A stretch of DNA of 64,000 nt. Source: Mytilus edulis (lineage: Eukaryota > Mollusca > Bivalvia > Mytilida > Mytilidae). The DNA is taken from NCBI RefSeq assembly GCF_963676685.1, contig NC_092349.1, positions 54,821,232-54,885,231 on the forward strand, written 5' to 3'. The position numbers were made by a program, and so were the translations under genes. The notes beneath the pieces were generated by a model. It ran no database searches and was not told the DNA's origin. It worked only from the letters and a program-made list of their open reading frames with translations. Below are positions 21,780-31,842 of the stretch, piece after piece; positions within the stretch are counted from its first letter, which is position 1, and each line of letters starts with the position of its first letter.

Positions 21780-22062
21780 AATATGTGCCTGTAACAAGTC
21801 AGAAGACTGTATTTCAGTGGTTATCGTTTGTTGGTGTGTTACATATTTGTTTTTCGTTCATTTTTTGTACATGACTTAGGCCGTTAGTTTTCTCGTTTGA
21901 ATTGTTTCATATTTGTTATTTCGAGCCATGTAATAGCTGACTATCTGGTATGGGCTTTGTTCATTGTTGTAGGTCGTACGTTGAGCTTTATAGTTGTTAA
22001 TTTCTGTGTCATTTGGTCTCTGGTGAAGAGTCTCATTGGCAATCATACCACATCTTCTTTTT
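21780..22062 (-). repeat. GAAGATGTGG dispersed repeat, partial copy
   Basis: It follows the 20430-20884 copy phrase by phrase (TGCCTGT..AAGTCAGAAG, GTTACATATTTGTTTTTCG, GGCCGTTAGTTTTCTCG, ACCACATCTTCTTTTTT) with many substitutions. Confidence 0.8.
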
Positions 22063-22209
22063 TGATACTTATGTCAGTTAGGCAAAGAGAGCACAGTTTG
22101 TTGCGCATTTACAGAGCGACTTCTGGTAAATATTTTACGAATAATCTAATGTTATTTTTTGTAATACTTGCTGCTGGACATTAACCACCAATTGATTGCC
22201 GTTTAAGAA

Positions 22210-22325
22210 TTATAATTGAGAATGGGAATGGGGAATGTGAAAGCGACATCAACCCGACCATAGAACAGACAACAGACGAAGGCCACCAATGGATCTTCAA
22301 TGTAGCGAGAAACTCCAGCACCCGA
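22210..22325 (+). repeat. GAGAATGGAAATGGGG dispersed repeat, copy 2
   Basis: It reads GAGAATGGGAATGGGGAA, then AACCCGACCATAGAACAGAC, then CACCAATGG..CTTCAATG and AACTCCAGCACCCG. It is the inverse orientation of the copy at 9945-10095. Confidence 0.75.
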
Positions 22326-22329
22326 AAGT

Positions 22330-22650
22330 TTGTTTATTTTTAAAGTCTCTTCTTTTTTTAGACAATATAACCCAAACATCCGTTGTAAATATATAAATGT
22401 AATGGTAAATAAGTTATCTATGATGCGTTTGTTTACAAATACTTATAAGTCTTGGTTGATGCCGTTGCTGGTAGAGTTATTCCCCGAGGGTAATATCACC
22501 AGCCCAGTAGTCAGTACTTCTATTTTGACTAAAATTATCAGTGATATGGTCTTAATTATAAATTAGCTGTATATAACATTCTAGTAATATTTAGTTTAGC
22601 TTTTAATTTACTGATAACAAAATCAATCTTAATATTTTTAATTAAAACCT
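22330..22650 (+). repeat. Possible retroelement tail with a short hairpin
   Basis: It includes the hairpin 22467-22503 (GCTGGT arms, CCCCGAGGG tip). It then has TTTTAATTTACTGATAACAAAAT, which is shared with 54660-54690 on the same strand. I associate this phrase with Penelope-like element ends in mussels from memory only. Confidence 0.4.
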
Positions 22651-22781
22651 GTAGAGACATTTTAGATAGGAGACGTATATTTTCATATACGTGTAGCTAA
22701 TTTTTTAGTTTTAATGTGTTTATTAGCGTTGTGAAATTTGTTTCATAAAATAATGTGTAAATAACCGTCTCTCATAACAGA

Positions 22782-22850
22782 CAACTTTCGAGTTCGATTC
22801 ATTTCCGACAAAAACTCTGGTTTTAGTGAACATGATCATTCGCGCGTTTA
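22782..22850 (+). repeat. ACAACTTTCGAG dispersed repeat, copy 1
   Basis: The phrase AGACAACTTTCGAGTTCGAT followed by TTTCCG(A/T)CAAAAACTCTGG recurs at about 49744-49795 and, shorter, at about 23547-23580. Confidence 0.7.
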
Positions 22851-23058
22851 GGGGCATCGTCACTTCCGTTCCCATATTGAGCAATCGGTTGGAAAACTAT
22901 GATACTATATTGCACGATATATTCGGGAAATTGAATTCAAATAATTGTACAATTTAAGTACCTACAGAACAAGTATTATTTCTAGCTTATCCTGCACAAT
23001 GACGATCTCTAACTTAAAGAAGCATGATGAACGTTAATAGCGCAGGGATACAGACGAT

Positions 23059-23080
23059 CCCCCCCCCCCCCCCCCCCCCC
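23059..23080. repeat. Homopolymer run of 22 C
   Basis: Uninterrupted C run directly upstream of the duplicated palindrome block. Its length is likely to vary between alleles and reads. Confidence 0.9.
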
Positions 23081-23112
23081 AATACAAAAGCAGTACATAA
23101 CACATTGATTAA

Positions 23113-23510
23113 TTATAGTATAACTAATCGCCGTATTTGAATATCAAAAATAAGACAACGCGTGACCGAACGACGCATGGATTAAACGAGTGCGCAGCAC
23201 GAGTTTAATCCATAGCGGCGTTTGGTCACAAGTTGTCTTATTTTTTATATTCAAATACGGCGATTAGTTATTCTTTTTATTACATTGGCAAATGGCCTTT
23301 TTTTTATGAAATTAATGTAGAAAATGTAAAGAACTATATCTTTTTCCTACGCATTGACAATTTGTTTTAATCCGACGTTATCGACGTCTTGACAACGCCT
23401 ATTGTTGTATGACGTCAGAGAGTGAAATAACCACGTTTATTTCACATGTGAAATTATCGGTTTTTATCTAACTGGGAAATCAATGTAATTCATTGCAACC
23501 AATGTAATAA
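23113..23510. repeat. Direct repeat unit 1: palindrome 4a plus 235-bp TIR element
   Basis: The first part (about 23116-23280) is a palindrome with arms CTAATCGCCGTATTTGAATA and complement, and tip CGAGTGCGCAGCACGAG. The second part (about 23278-23512) is bounded by inverted TTTATTACATTGG words and so looks like a small TIR element. The entire 397-base block is repeated at 23638-24036 with about 525 bases offset. Confidence 0.9.
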
Positions 23511-23637
23511 AACAAATTACACATATGTAAAAGCCATTCATATAGAATAGACAACTTTCGAGTTTGTCTGTCTCCGTCAAGTATGCGCGTCTTTCTGGCA
23601 TTATTTACCAGACAAGGTGAGACGTTAATAGAAATAT

Positions 23638-24036
23638 TTATAGTATAACTAATCGCCGTATTTGAATATCAAAAATAAGACAACGCGTGACCGAACGACG
23701 CATGGATTAAACGAGTGCGCAGCACGAGTTTAATCCATAGCGGCGTTCGGTCACAAGTTGTCTTATTTTTTATATTCAAATACGGCGATTAGTTATTCTT
23801 TTTATTACATTGGCAAAATTTGGCTTTTTTTATAAAATTAATGTAGAAAATGTAAGGAACTATATCTTTTTCCTACGCATTGACAATTTGTTTTGATCCG
23901 ACGTTATCGACGTCTTGACAACGCCTATTGTTGTATGACGTCAGAGAGTGAAATAACCACGTTTATTTCACATGTGAAATTATCGGTTTTTATCTAACTG
24001 GGAAATCAATGTAATTCATTGCAACCAATGTAATAA
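23638..24036. repeat. Direct repeat unit 2: palindrome 4b plus TIR element
   Basis: A near-identical second copy of 23113-23510, including the palindrome (about 23641-23805) and its CGAGTGCGCAGCACGAG tip. Only scattered substitutions and one-base indels separate the copies, so the duplication is recent. The 127 bases between units carry an ACAACTTTCGAG repeat fragment. Confidence 0.92.
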
Positions 24037-24619
24037 TGTATAATCGTATTGTATATTATTACTCTTCAACATTCAAAATACAATTTCCTAAATAAATTAT
24101 TGAAGCTTTGCCTGAGGACACTAATCCAATTAATACTGGTATATAAGACCAGACAATGATAATATTTATATTAATAGAAAAAACAATATTCATTTTTAAT
24201 GGATGAATGACTTGGTAAGCCGTTGTTTGGGAGTCTTCCATTCAGTAACCAACACATTTAAAAACATGTGTTGACAGCAGAAACATGTATGTGTACGTTA
24301 AATGGAGTAGTTTAAATGTTTTTTTTAAAACATTATCAGTTTGAACAGTCTCGTTCGATCTTGTAGATCTCGTTAGAAACTAATATATATATTGGATTTG
24401 GTGGCCTGGAATATGTCACAGTGACTTTTGACGTAATTCATAGTGAATTAACAATAGCAATCAGGACAAAATCATCTTTGAAATTATATTTTTATATTTG
24501 TTATACAAATTAGCAATAATTGTTTAAAAACATATAAAACTCAGCCGATTGGATCGCCTCACTACTGGACGAAAATTGAGTATTAACGAATTTCACTTTG
24601 AGACGTTTTCTTTTGCGAT
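24037..24619. other. Intergenic upstream of Kv gene C
   Basis: 580 bases of AT-rich DNA that should contain the promoter or 5' UTR of gene C. No core promoter motif is clear. Confidence 0.4.
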
Positions 24620-25072
24620 ATGGAGTGTGTATACATTAACGTTGGTGGGACATTGTTTCAGACGAAACTCTCAATTCTTCACAAATACCCTGATACATTG
24701 TTGGGTTCACTAACAAATTTATCCGAATTTTATAATAAGGAAAATGGACAGTTTTACTTTGATAGAAATCCAGAACTTTTTAATACTGTGTTGGACTATT
24801 ATAGAAATGATGTTATTCATCTTCCAACACATTTATGCGGATGGTTATGGAAGTCTGAATTGGAGTTTTGGAGAATTTCTTTAGCACATATCTCAGAGTG
24901 TTGTTTCCAAACTTACGTCAAATACGACGAGAAAGAGGCTACAGCGGCAAAGCTTAGAGAAACGTTTGCGACATCGTCATTTGAAAATTCCCAAGTGCTT
25001 ACTCCATTAAATAGAATTCGACACAGAGTATGGCTGTTCATTGATGAACCTGATTCATCTATCTATGCAAGG
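24620..25072 (+). CDS. Kv gene C exon 1: T1 domain
   Basis: 151 codons ending in AGG at the donor GTAAGT (25073). The open frame continues to 25135 but is intron. Zinc ligands are in HX5CX20CC spacing. Confidence 0.95.
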
Positions 25073-28014
25073 GTAAGTAAAATTATAGATCGTATTGCCT
25101 CCATATCGCTAACCACGATAAATATAAAAGTCTAATGTCAACATTAGAAACCTTAACTTGTGGTCTTTTACACTCGTTTCATAATAGTTAGTGCATCTTC
25201 ATAGTGATCTACCAAAATTTCATATAAAATCTTTTTAAATAATCCGTCTTTTCAGGATATAAAGTGGTGCCCAGTTTCTTCATGTATATCTTGGGTCCCT
25301 GAAACTTCAATATTATTTGAACGCAATTTTATTTACATTGTAGAAGGTAAACTTTATTTTTTTAATTATGAAATCTTTATAGTACTGTAAATATATGGTA
25401 TCCTATCCATCTTGTCGCCGAGTTCACCGTGGACGATTCATTTCATGTCTTCTTTAAATGTCCTTTTTATACAAATTTACGTCAAATTCTAAGGATTAGT
25501 TACCAAATAACCTTACATTGGACATAGTATATTTCACACGTTAGTTACAAGCTGGAAGTTAGGTTGTTATCGTTGGTTCATGTTTGGTGTCGTAAATTGT
25601 GTTGTTATAAATTAGTCCATTAGTTTTCTTATTTGAAATGTTACATATTTTTCATGTTGGGGCCTTCTATAGCCGACTGTACGGTATGAGTTTTTCTCAT
25701 TGTTGAAGGACTATACGTTGGCCTGTAATTGCTTGCATTCACTTCATTTAAACTTTGGTGGATAGTTAAGCAAAATGAAGAATAATATTAGAAACGTTTT
25801 TTACTATATTGAAAAGACCAAAATGTTCCTTGCATAATCTGAATGTAATCCATACATTCAAATACATATGCATACATATTTTTGTCCATCCTCTATCTTC
25901 GTATCTTTCCTTTCCCTGGCTTGTTGTTACCAAGGCAGGAACATGACAGTTGTTTTCGAAACGTTTGATGTGTTTGAGCTTTTTATTATGTCATTTTATA
26001 AATTTAAAGGACTTTTCGTTTTGAATTTCCCATTTGAGTTCGGTTTTTTTGTTATTTTAGTTTTTATATTTCTCTTAAAAACGTTATGTAAGTTTGACTA
26101 TCTTCTGTCTATTGTTCTTGTGCGCAGAATTTTTCAATTGAAATATGTTTAACTAAACCATTTCATAGACCATAACTCTTTAGTGTCTTTTTATATCAGC
26201 CGTATTTGTGCGAGGATAAGAAACAGGTGTAATACGAGCTTCAGCGAGCTATTACTCCTGTTTGGAGTCGAGTTTATATTTTAACGAATTGAAAACATCT
26301 AGAACCCAATATAACTTAGGTACAGGTCACCATACGGTCTTCAACAGTGAACAAAACTCATACCTCATAGTAAGCCACGGCTTACAAAAAAGAAATTTTC
26401 CAAAAGATAAAAACTTACGACCTGATTTATACTTAAACAATAAACAAAATAAATTAATATCAACTATATATATGTCATTTGAGGGCAACCAACGAAAACC
26501 AGGTGAATTCAGGCTCTTGGTTTGGAACATACACTATGTGTCTAGGTTAATATATACATGTATAAGAAGATGTGGTATGAGTGCCAATGGCAATGAGACA
26601 ACTGTTCATACAATCTCATTTTTTTAAAAGTAAACCGTTATAGGTCAGAGTACGGCCTTCAACACGAAGCCTTGGCTTACACCGAACAGCAAGCTATAAA
26701 GGGCCCAAAAATGACTATCGTAAAACCATGATTTAAACATGAAAGCCAACAGTCTAATCTATATGAAAAACGAGAAACACGCATGAACCACATCAACAAA
26801 CGACAAACACTGAACATTAGGTTAAACATGGTAGTGAGCGCGCTCAACCCACTTCTTAGTCTAGAACAGTTGTATTATTACACAACATACGAACACACTA
26901 AATTTTGGTTGAAAAAGACTGGACTAATCAGATCTGTACTATGCCCAAAACTATCATGAAAATGCATAATACAACCAGTTTATCAAAGCTTGTCCGAAGT
27001 CTATTTTCAACTTCAATAGCTGCTTTTAAATTTGATTCGTATAATAATTCACTTAAGACTGAACACCAGAAATTATTTTAATTTTACTGTTTTTTATGTG
27101 TTTATAACAAGCATTGTGTAAAAATCTACATTTTTTTTCAGGTATTTAGCATCATATTTCTCGTCACGGTGGTTGTTTCAGCAATTATACCATGCCTACA
27201 AACACACCCAGACGTCCGGATACAACGCTTCAACGAAACAACGATAGACCAATATATCCTGTTAAATCCTGACAGATGGGTTGATCCTGATAATCACAAG
27301 GAAGTCCTATTACTGTCTACATATGAGCCGTCTTGGCTTTATAATTTGAACCTGTTTACCATAGCTTTCTTCACATTGGAATCTATTGTACGTTTCGTGT
27401 CGTGCCCATCAAAACGCAGGTTTTTCTTGGAATGGTTAAATGTTTTAGATGTTTTTTTAAACATAGTAATGTGGTCCCGCTTTATCATAGATCGGAGCAT
27501 TTCAGATGTCATAGCTGAGTCACAACATGAAAAACTAATGCATTTTATCAGTTTTTGTTCTGCAGCTTCTGTTTTGCGCTTACTTAAGTTTTTTAGAGTT
27601 TCAAAACAGTACAATAGTTTGCGAATATTATTTTTGGCAGTGAGAGCAAGTTTTAAGCCGTTAGGATTACTTTTGCTGACTTTTCTGATAATTGCATGGG
27701 TTTTTTCAAATATGATTTACTATGCTGAAATCAGAGAGCCAGATACGTTTCCAAACATGTTGGATGGATTATGGTGGGCAGTGGTTACCATGACTACCGT
27801 AGGGTACGGTGATATGTATCCAAAAGGGCCATTGGGTCGTGTCGTTGGAGCCGCGTGTGCGATGATTGGCATACTAGTTATAGCTATGCCAATAGCAGTC
27901 ATTGCAGGGAACTTTGATGATCTTCATAAGACAAATTATGATCGAGAATGTTATAACAGGGTCCAGGAAGAAAAGAATCAATTAATTCAACCTCTTCCAA
28001 AGAGTACAAAATAG
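24620..28014 (+). CDS. Shaw-like voltage-gated K+ channel, gene C (two exons)
   Basis: The coding sequence joins 24620-25072 to 27142-28014, giving 441 residues. The T1 domain begins YINVGGTLFQTKLSIL and is very similar to gene A over its whole length (a run such as FYFDRNPELFNTVLDYYRN is identical). S1-S2 has the sequon NET. S2 has FTLESIVRF, S3 NVLD, S4 R297/K300/R303/K306/R312, the filter is TTVGYGD (369-375) and S6 contains PIAVIAGNF (401-409). The ATG has G at -3 and G at +4. The introns of A, B and C lie at the same codon, between the conserved AR/AK and VFS. Its tail after S6 is only about 32 residues. As A and C are the closest pair yet inverted and separated by B, the cluster arose by more than one duplication or with an inversion. 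Confidence 0.95.
26221..26263. repeat. Short palindrome 5 in Kv gene C intron
   Basis: AAACAGG(T/A)GTAATA arms surround a GAGCTTCAGCGAGCT tip, itself flanked by CGAG. It is the shortest member of the palindrome group in this window. Confidence 0.7.
26568..26830 (+). repeat. GAAGATGTGG repeat, second subfamily
   Basis: It reads GAAGATGTGGTATGAGTGCC, then GCCTTCAACACGAAGCCTTGG, then CACCGAACAGCAAGCTATAA and AACGAGAAACACG. The CACCGAACA..AAGCTATAA wording marks a subfamily also seen at 38460-38600 and, inverted, at 61690-61970 and 7957-8090. Confidence 0.85.
27142..28014 (+). CDS. Kv gene C exon 2: S1-S6 and C-terminus
   Basis: It starts VFSIIFLVTVVVSAIIPCL right after the AG at 27140-27141, so the true exon begins 27 bases before the first GTG-initiated open frame. 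It contains the complete voltage sensor and pore module and stops at 28014. Confidence 0.95.
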   Translation, partial: VFSIIFLVTVVVSAIIPCLQTHPDVRIQRFNETTIDQYILLNPDRWVDPDNHKEVLLLSTYEPSWLYNLNLFTIAFFTLESIVRFVSCPSKRRFFLEWLNVLDVFLNIVMWSRFIIDRSISDVIAESQHEKLMHFISFCSAASVLRLLKFFRVSKQYNSLRILFLAVRASFKPLGLLLLTFLIIAWVFSNMIYYAEIREPDTFPNMLDGLWWAVVTMTTVGYGDMYPKGPLGRVVGAACAMIGILVIAMPIAVIAGNFDDLHKTNYDRECYNRVQEEKNQLIQPLPKSTK

Positions 28015-28074
28015 TTCCATTCATGAAGTCAAAAGAGGAACATAATACGCAAAATTTTCTGACTATCAAGATGT

Positions 28075-28080
28075 AATAAA
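28075..28080 (+). terminator. Candidate polyadenylation signal of Kv gene C
   Basis: Canonical AATAAA 60 bases after the stop codon of gene C. Confidence 0.6.
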
Positions 28081-28544
28081 ATACCATTTTAACATAAATG
28101 GTACTTATGTTTGAACTCAAATTGAATGTATGAATTACTAAGAAGTATGATTATGAAATCAGTCCCATTATATTCAAAAGGCCATTTAATGGGTAAAAAA
28201 GACATTATCATGATTATGTCGTAGTCAGAGATACTATTTTTTTTTCAATCTCTATTATTAAATATTTACACTACACGTATATGTATCGATTTATAATTTG
28301 ACACACTGTAATTCATTTGTCTCTGTTGTTGGTTACTGTCTCAATGACTTTTACCCCACATCTACTTTATTCCTGTTATGATGAAAGTACACATTCTGTA
28401 ATGACTTCAGTTTAATTTTATGTTTTGCTTTATGGTACGTCGGTACGATTATATGATAACATGTTCTAATCAAGTGGCTAGTCCACCCAGAGAACAAAAT
28501 GACAATGGGGTAACGATAATTGTATTTTTTTCTTAACGTGTTTT

Positions 28545-28745
28545 AAATACAGGCGAAAGATACCAAAGTCACATAAAAACTCAAAAGTCGAAAATAATCT
28601 GACAACGCCATGATGGCTAAAAAACAAACAAAAAGACAAACAGAAAAACAACAGTACACAAAACACAAAATAAAAAAAATGAAGACTGAGTAACACGAAC
28701 CCCTTCAAAAAGTGGGGTGATCGTTGGTGCTACGGGTGTCTTCCT
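28545..28745 (+). repeat. Penelope-like 3' tail repeat, solitary copy
   Basis: Shares AACTCAAAA(A/G)TCGAAAATAATCTGACAACG and a following purine-rich run with 45200-45330, where the same words follow a Penelope-like reverse transcriptase end. Confidence 0.65.
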
Positions 28746-28799
28746 AGAAAAATTTTGATACTGGTATTTTAGACCAATCTTAAGGTATTTTATGGGTGT

Positions 28800-31700
28800 A
28801 CCTGCATCACAGGTTGTCGAATTTTAGATTTAATATACATTGTATGTGTTTGTTATCTTCCACCTGATCACTCTACTAGGCAAGTAGACAAGGAACTATT
28901 TTTCGACACATTAATTTCACAAATTTATGAATACCAAAATGATGGTTTATTTTGTATTTGTGGAGACTTTAATAGTAGATGTGGCGATGAGCATGATTAA
29001 ATTCCTGGAGTTGATTGTATAAATATGAGAAGTGTTATAGATTTTACACGTAATTGTTACTGTACTACATTTATTGTGTTTTTAACAAGTAGCAATTGTT
29101 GTATGTTGAACGGTAGAGTTGGTACAAACAATGACTTCACATATGTTTCATTAAAGGGTCAATCGGTTGTTGACTATTGTATTACTAGCTATGAAAATCT
29201 TCATTTTTTTCAAGACTTAATAGGTTATTACAGCTTCGGACTTAATTATAAAATCTAAGCTCTTCTTTTTTATATTAATATGACTGGGTTGGATGCGAGA
29301 TCGATACCCGACCATTCTTTGTTTTATTGTGAGTTAAACATTAGTTCCTGATTACCGTCGGGTTATACCTCAGGAAATCGTAGTCCTGAATTTATTAAGT
29401 TTGATGTAAAAAAAAACATATACCTTTAAATGTTTGTCACGGCGATGAGATAAATTTACGACTTTTAGATACTTTCAATGGTCTTGAAACAAATGAACTA
29501 TCCTAATGTAATATTGATCAAGTTTATGATAATGTTGGTGCTATTGTCAGCGAAAAAATGAATAGGAAATTGCATTCAAAAGTAATTGTCATGTCTGATA
29601 GTACGTATTGTAGTAAGAGAAACAGAATTAAAAAACCTTGGTGGAATGATAATTTAAGTGTATTCTTAATGATATGTGTTGTGCAGAAAAGTTATGGAAA
29701 AAGGACAAATTGTCTTGTGTGTCTTGTGTTGAGTTAAAGTCCAGTTTTGTGTCAAAACGAAGGGTTTTCGATTGCAAGGTTCAAAAAGCAAAACGTAAGT
29801 ACTGGTACATGTGGTACACATTGCAGCAAGAATTATTGTTGGAATCAAAAACTGATCAACAAACCTTTTGGAAGAAGATAGGTAAGATAGGAATTGCTTC
29901 GGAACGCAAAACTTTAATACCAATGGAAGTTGTAGACGCAAATGGTAATGTACATGTATCTTCAAATATTGATGATGTTTTGTTAAAGTGGAAATCGGAC
30001 TATGCCGATCTACTTAATCAAACAGGTAACCAGGTAACTACAGATATGAACATTCCAGTCGATCATAGCCCTGTCGTTTTGACAGAAGAAATGTCATTTG
30101 AAGGTTTTTTTAATGCAGTATGTAAAAGCCAAAGAGGTAAAGCCTCTGGTGTAGATAATATTCCAGCTGATGTTTTATGTATTACTGACCAGAATTGTAT
30201 TATGTTTTTACATTGTTTAATTGGTGTTTTAAAACTGGTAAAGTCCCAGAGATGTGGAATAATATAATTATTATTCCGATTCCCAAAAATAACATACAGA
30301 TAAAAGATACCCCTTAAATTATAGGGGTATTGCTTTAGCCCCAGCTTCATATAAATTATATTGTAACAAATTAAACTTGAGGCTGTCTTAATGGGTTGAA
30401 GATAATAAGTCCTTAGTTGATGATCAAAATGGGTTCCGGAAGGGAAGGAGTACCATAGATCAAATATCTGCACTTACTAGTTTAGTCGATGTTCGTAAAA
30501 ACTACGAAAATCCACCTTTTGTGCATTTATCGATTTTAAGAAGGCGTATGTTACGATTAATAGGACATTGTTATGGGAAAACCCCACATCTCTGGGGGTT
30601 GATGTAAAAATGTGTATGGCTATTAAGTCCCTTTATAATGGGGTCAGGTGCTCGATCAGAGTCAATAGCTTTAACACAGATTGGTTTACTATGAACTGTG
30701 GTTTAAAACAAGGTTGTCCATTTTTGTTATTTAACATTTTCATAAATGAATTAGTTGTATACTTGAAATCATTTGATTGGGTGAGAAAAAGAATGTATTC
30801 TATTGTATGCTGATGATATCGTACTGTTAGCAAAAACTGAGAATGAGTTACAAAACCTCTTAGATGAGTTATATCATTGGTTTTCTGACAATAAAATTAC
30901 TATTAATTCTTGTAAGAGTAATGTTGTCCATTTCAGACCGACCTCATTTGAACGATCAAGTCACGTCTTTAAATGTGGGGATATGAATATTGCTACTAGC
31001 AGCGAATATGCTCATCTGGGCCTTGTTTTAAATGAGTTTCTAGACTTTAGTATTACTGCAAAAGCAGTTACTAGGTCAGCAAACAGAGTTCTAGGCCTGG
31101 TTATAGCTAATTGTAAAGCTATTGGTGGCATTTCATATGACGTCTATAAAAAACTATTTGATTCACTTGTAAGTCCTATTGTTGAATATGGTGCCGCGAT
31201 TTGGGGCTGCAAGAATTTCTCATTTATTAATGCGATTCAGATGAGAGCTTGTAGGTTCTTCCCTTGGTGTTGGTAAATATACACCTAATCCAGCTATTAT
31301 GGGAGACATGGGTGGGTTCCAATTTACCATACTCAATGGAAAGTAATTGCAAGACACTTGTGCAGATTAGTAAATATGGAGCCAGATCGTATTAACAGGA
31401 AAATATTCATATGGGCAGATGAGGTCAGTCTGAAACATAGAATTGTAAAAAATTGGAATTTCATTGTGAAAAAACATTTCACGGAACTTGAATTGGTTGA
31501 CTTATGTAATACAAACACTAATATTAATAAAAAAAAATGTTAATTGATACAGTTATGTCAAGAATGTTTGATAATTATATTGAAGAATTGAAAAGTATTG
31601 TTAGTTCATCCTCTACCAGACGGGGAAATCGGCGTAATAAATTGAGAACATATAATATTTTAAAGCAGGATTATGTTGTTGAAAACTACTGCAAACTGTT

Positions 31701-31842
31701 AATGCCGTTTTGCGAAAGAAGCGCCTTTGCAAAATTTAGATGTGGGGTGGCTCCTATTAGACTGGAAACTGGGAGGTATATGAAAATGTGCTGCTAGAAG
31801 AGAGATGTTGTTTTAATTGTTTTAATACTGTATTATAATGGT
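28800..31842 (+). pseudogene. Non-LTR retrotransposon A (endonuclease plus reverse transcriptase), decayed
   Basis: In shifting plus frames it shows an APE-type endonuclease with CVCYLPPDHS and the catalytic-region motif GDFNSR (about 28962-28979). This is followed by MLNGRVG..DFTYVS and VVDYCI. The reverse transcriptase has GKASGVDNIPADV (about 30139), NYRGIALAP, DDQNGFRKGRSTIDQ (about 30420), FIDFKKAY, GLKQGC (about 30703) and LLYADDIVLLA (about 30800). The C-terminal region has SPIVEYGAAIWGC and FRCGVAPIRLETGRY (about 31735-31779). In intact relatives a cysteine-rich end follows; here it is cut off at about 31842 by another LINE. Many stops and frameshifts make it inactive. Confidence 0.9.

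Larger units (their letters stand above)
25073..27141 (+). other. Intron of Kv gene C with repeat copies
   Basis: 2.07 kb, phase 0, with a GTAAGT donor and a TTTTTTTTCAG acceptor. It contains GAAGATGTGG-family copies at about 25556-25780 (minus), 26305-26400 (plus) and 26568-26830 (plus), and a palindrome at 26221-26263. Open frames here are not supported as genes. Confidence 0.85.

Noticed and set aside
25868..26152. Hydrophobic open frame in the Kv gene C intron
   Set aside because: It lies within the intron among repeats, has no recognised domain, and low-complexity T-rich DNA explains the hydrophobic residues.
29666..30473. Minus-strand open frames across the LINE region
   Set aside because: They are shadows of the plus-strand reverse transcriptase of LINE A.
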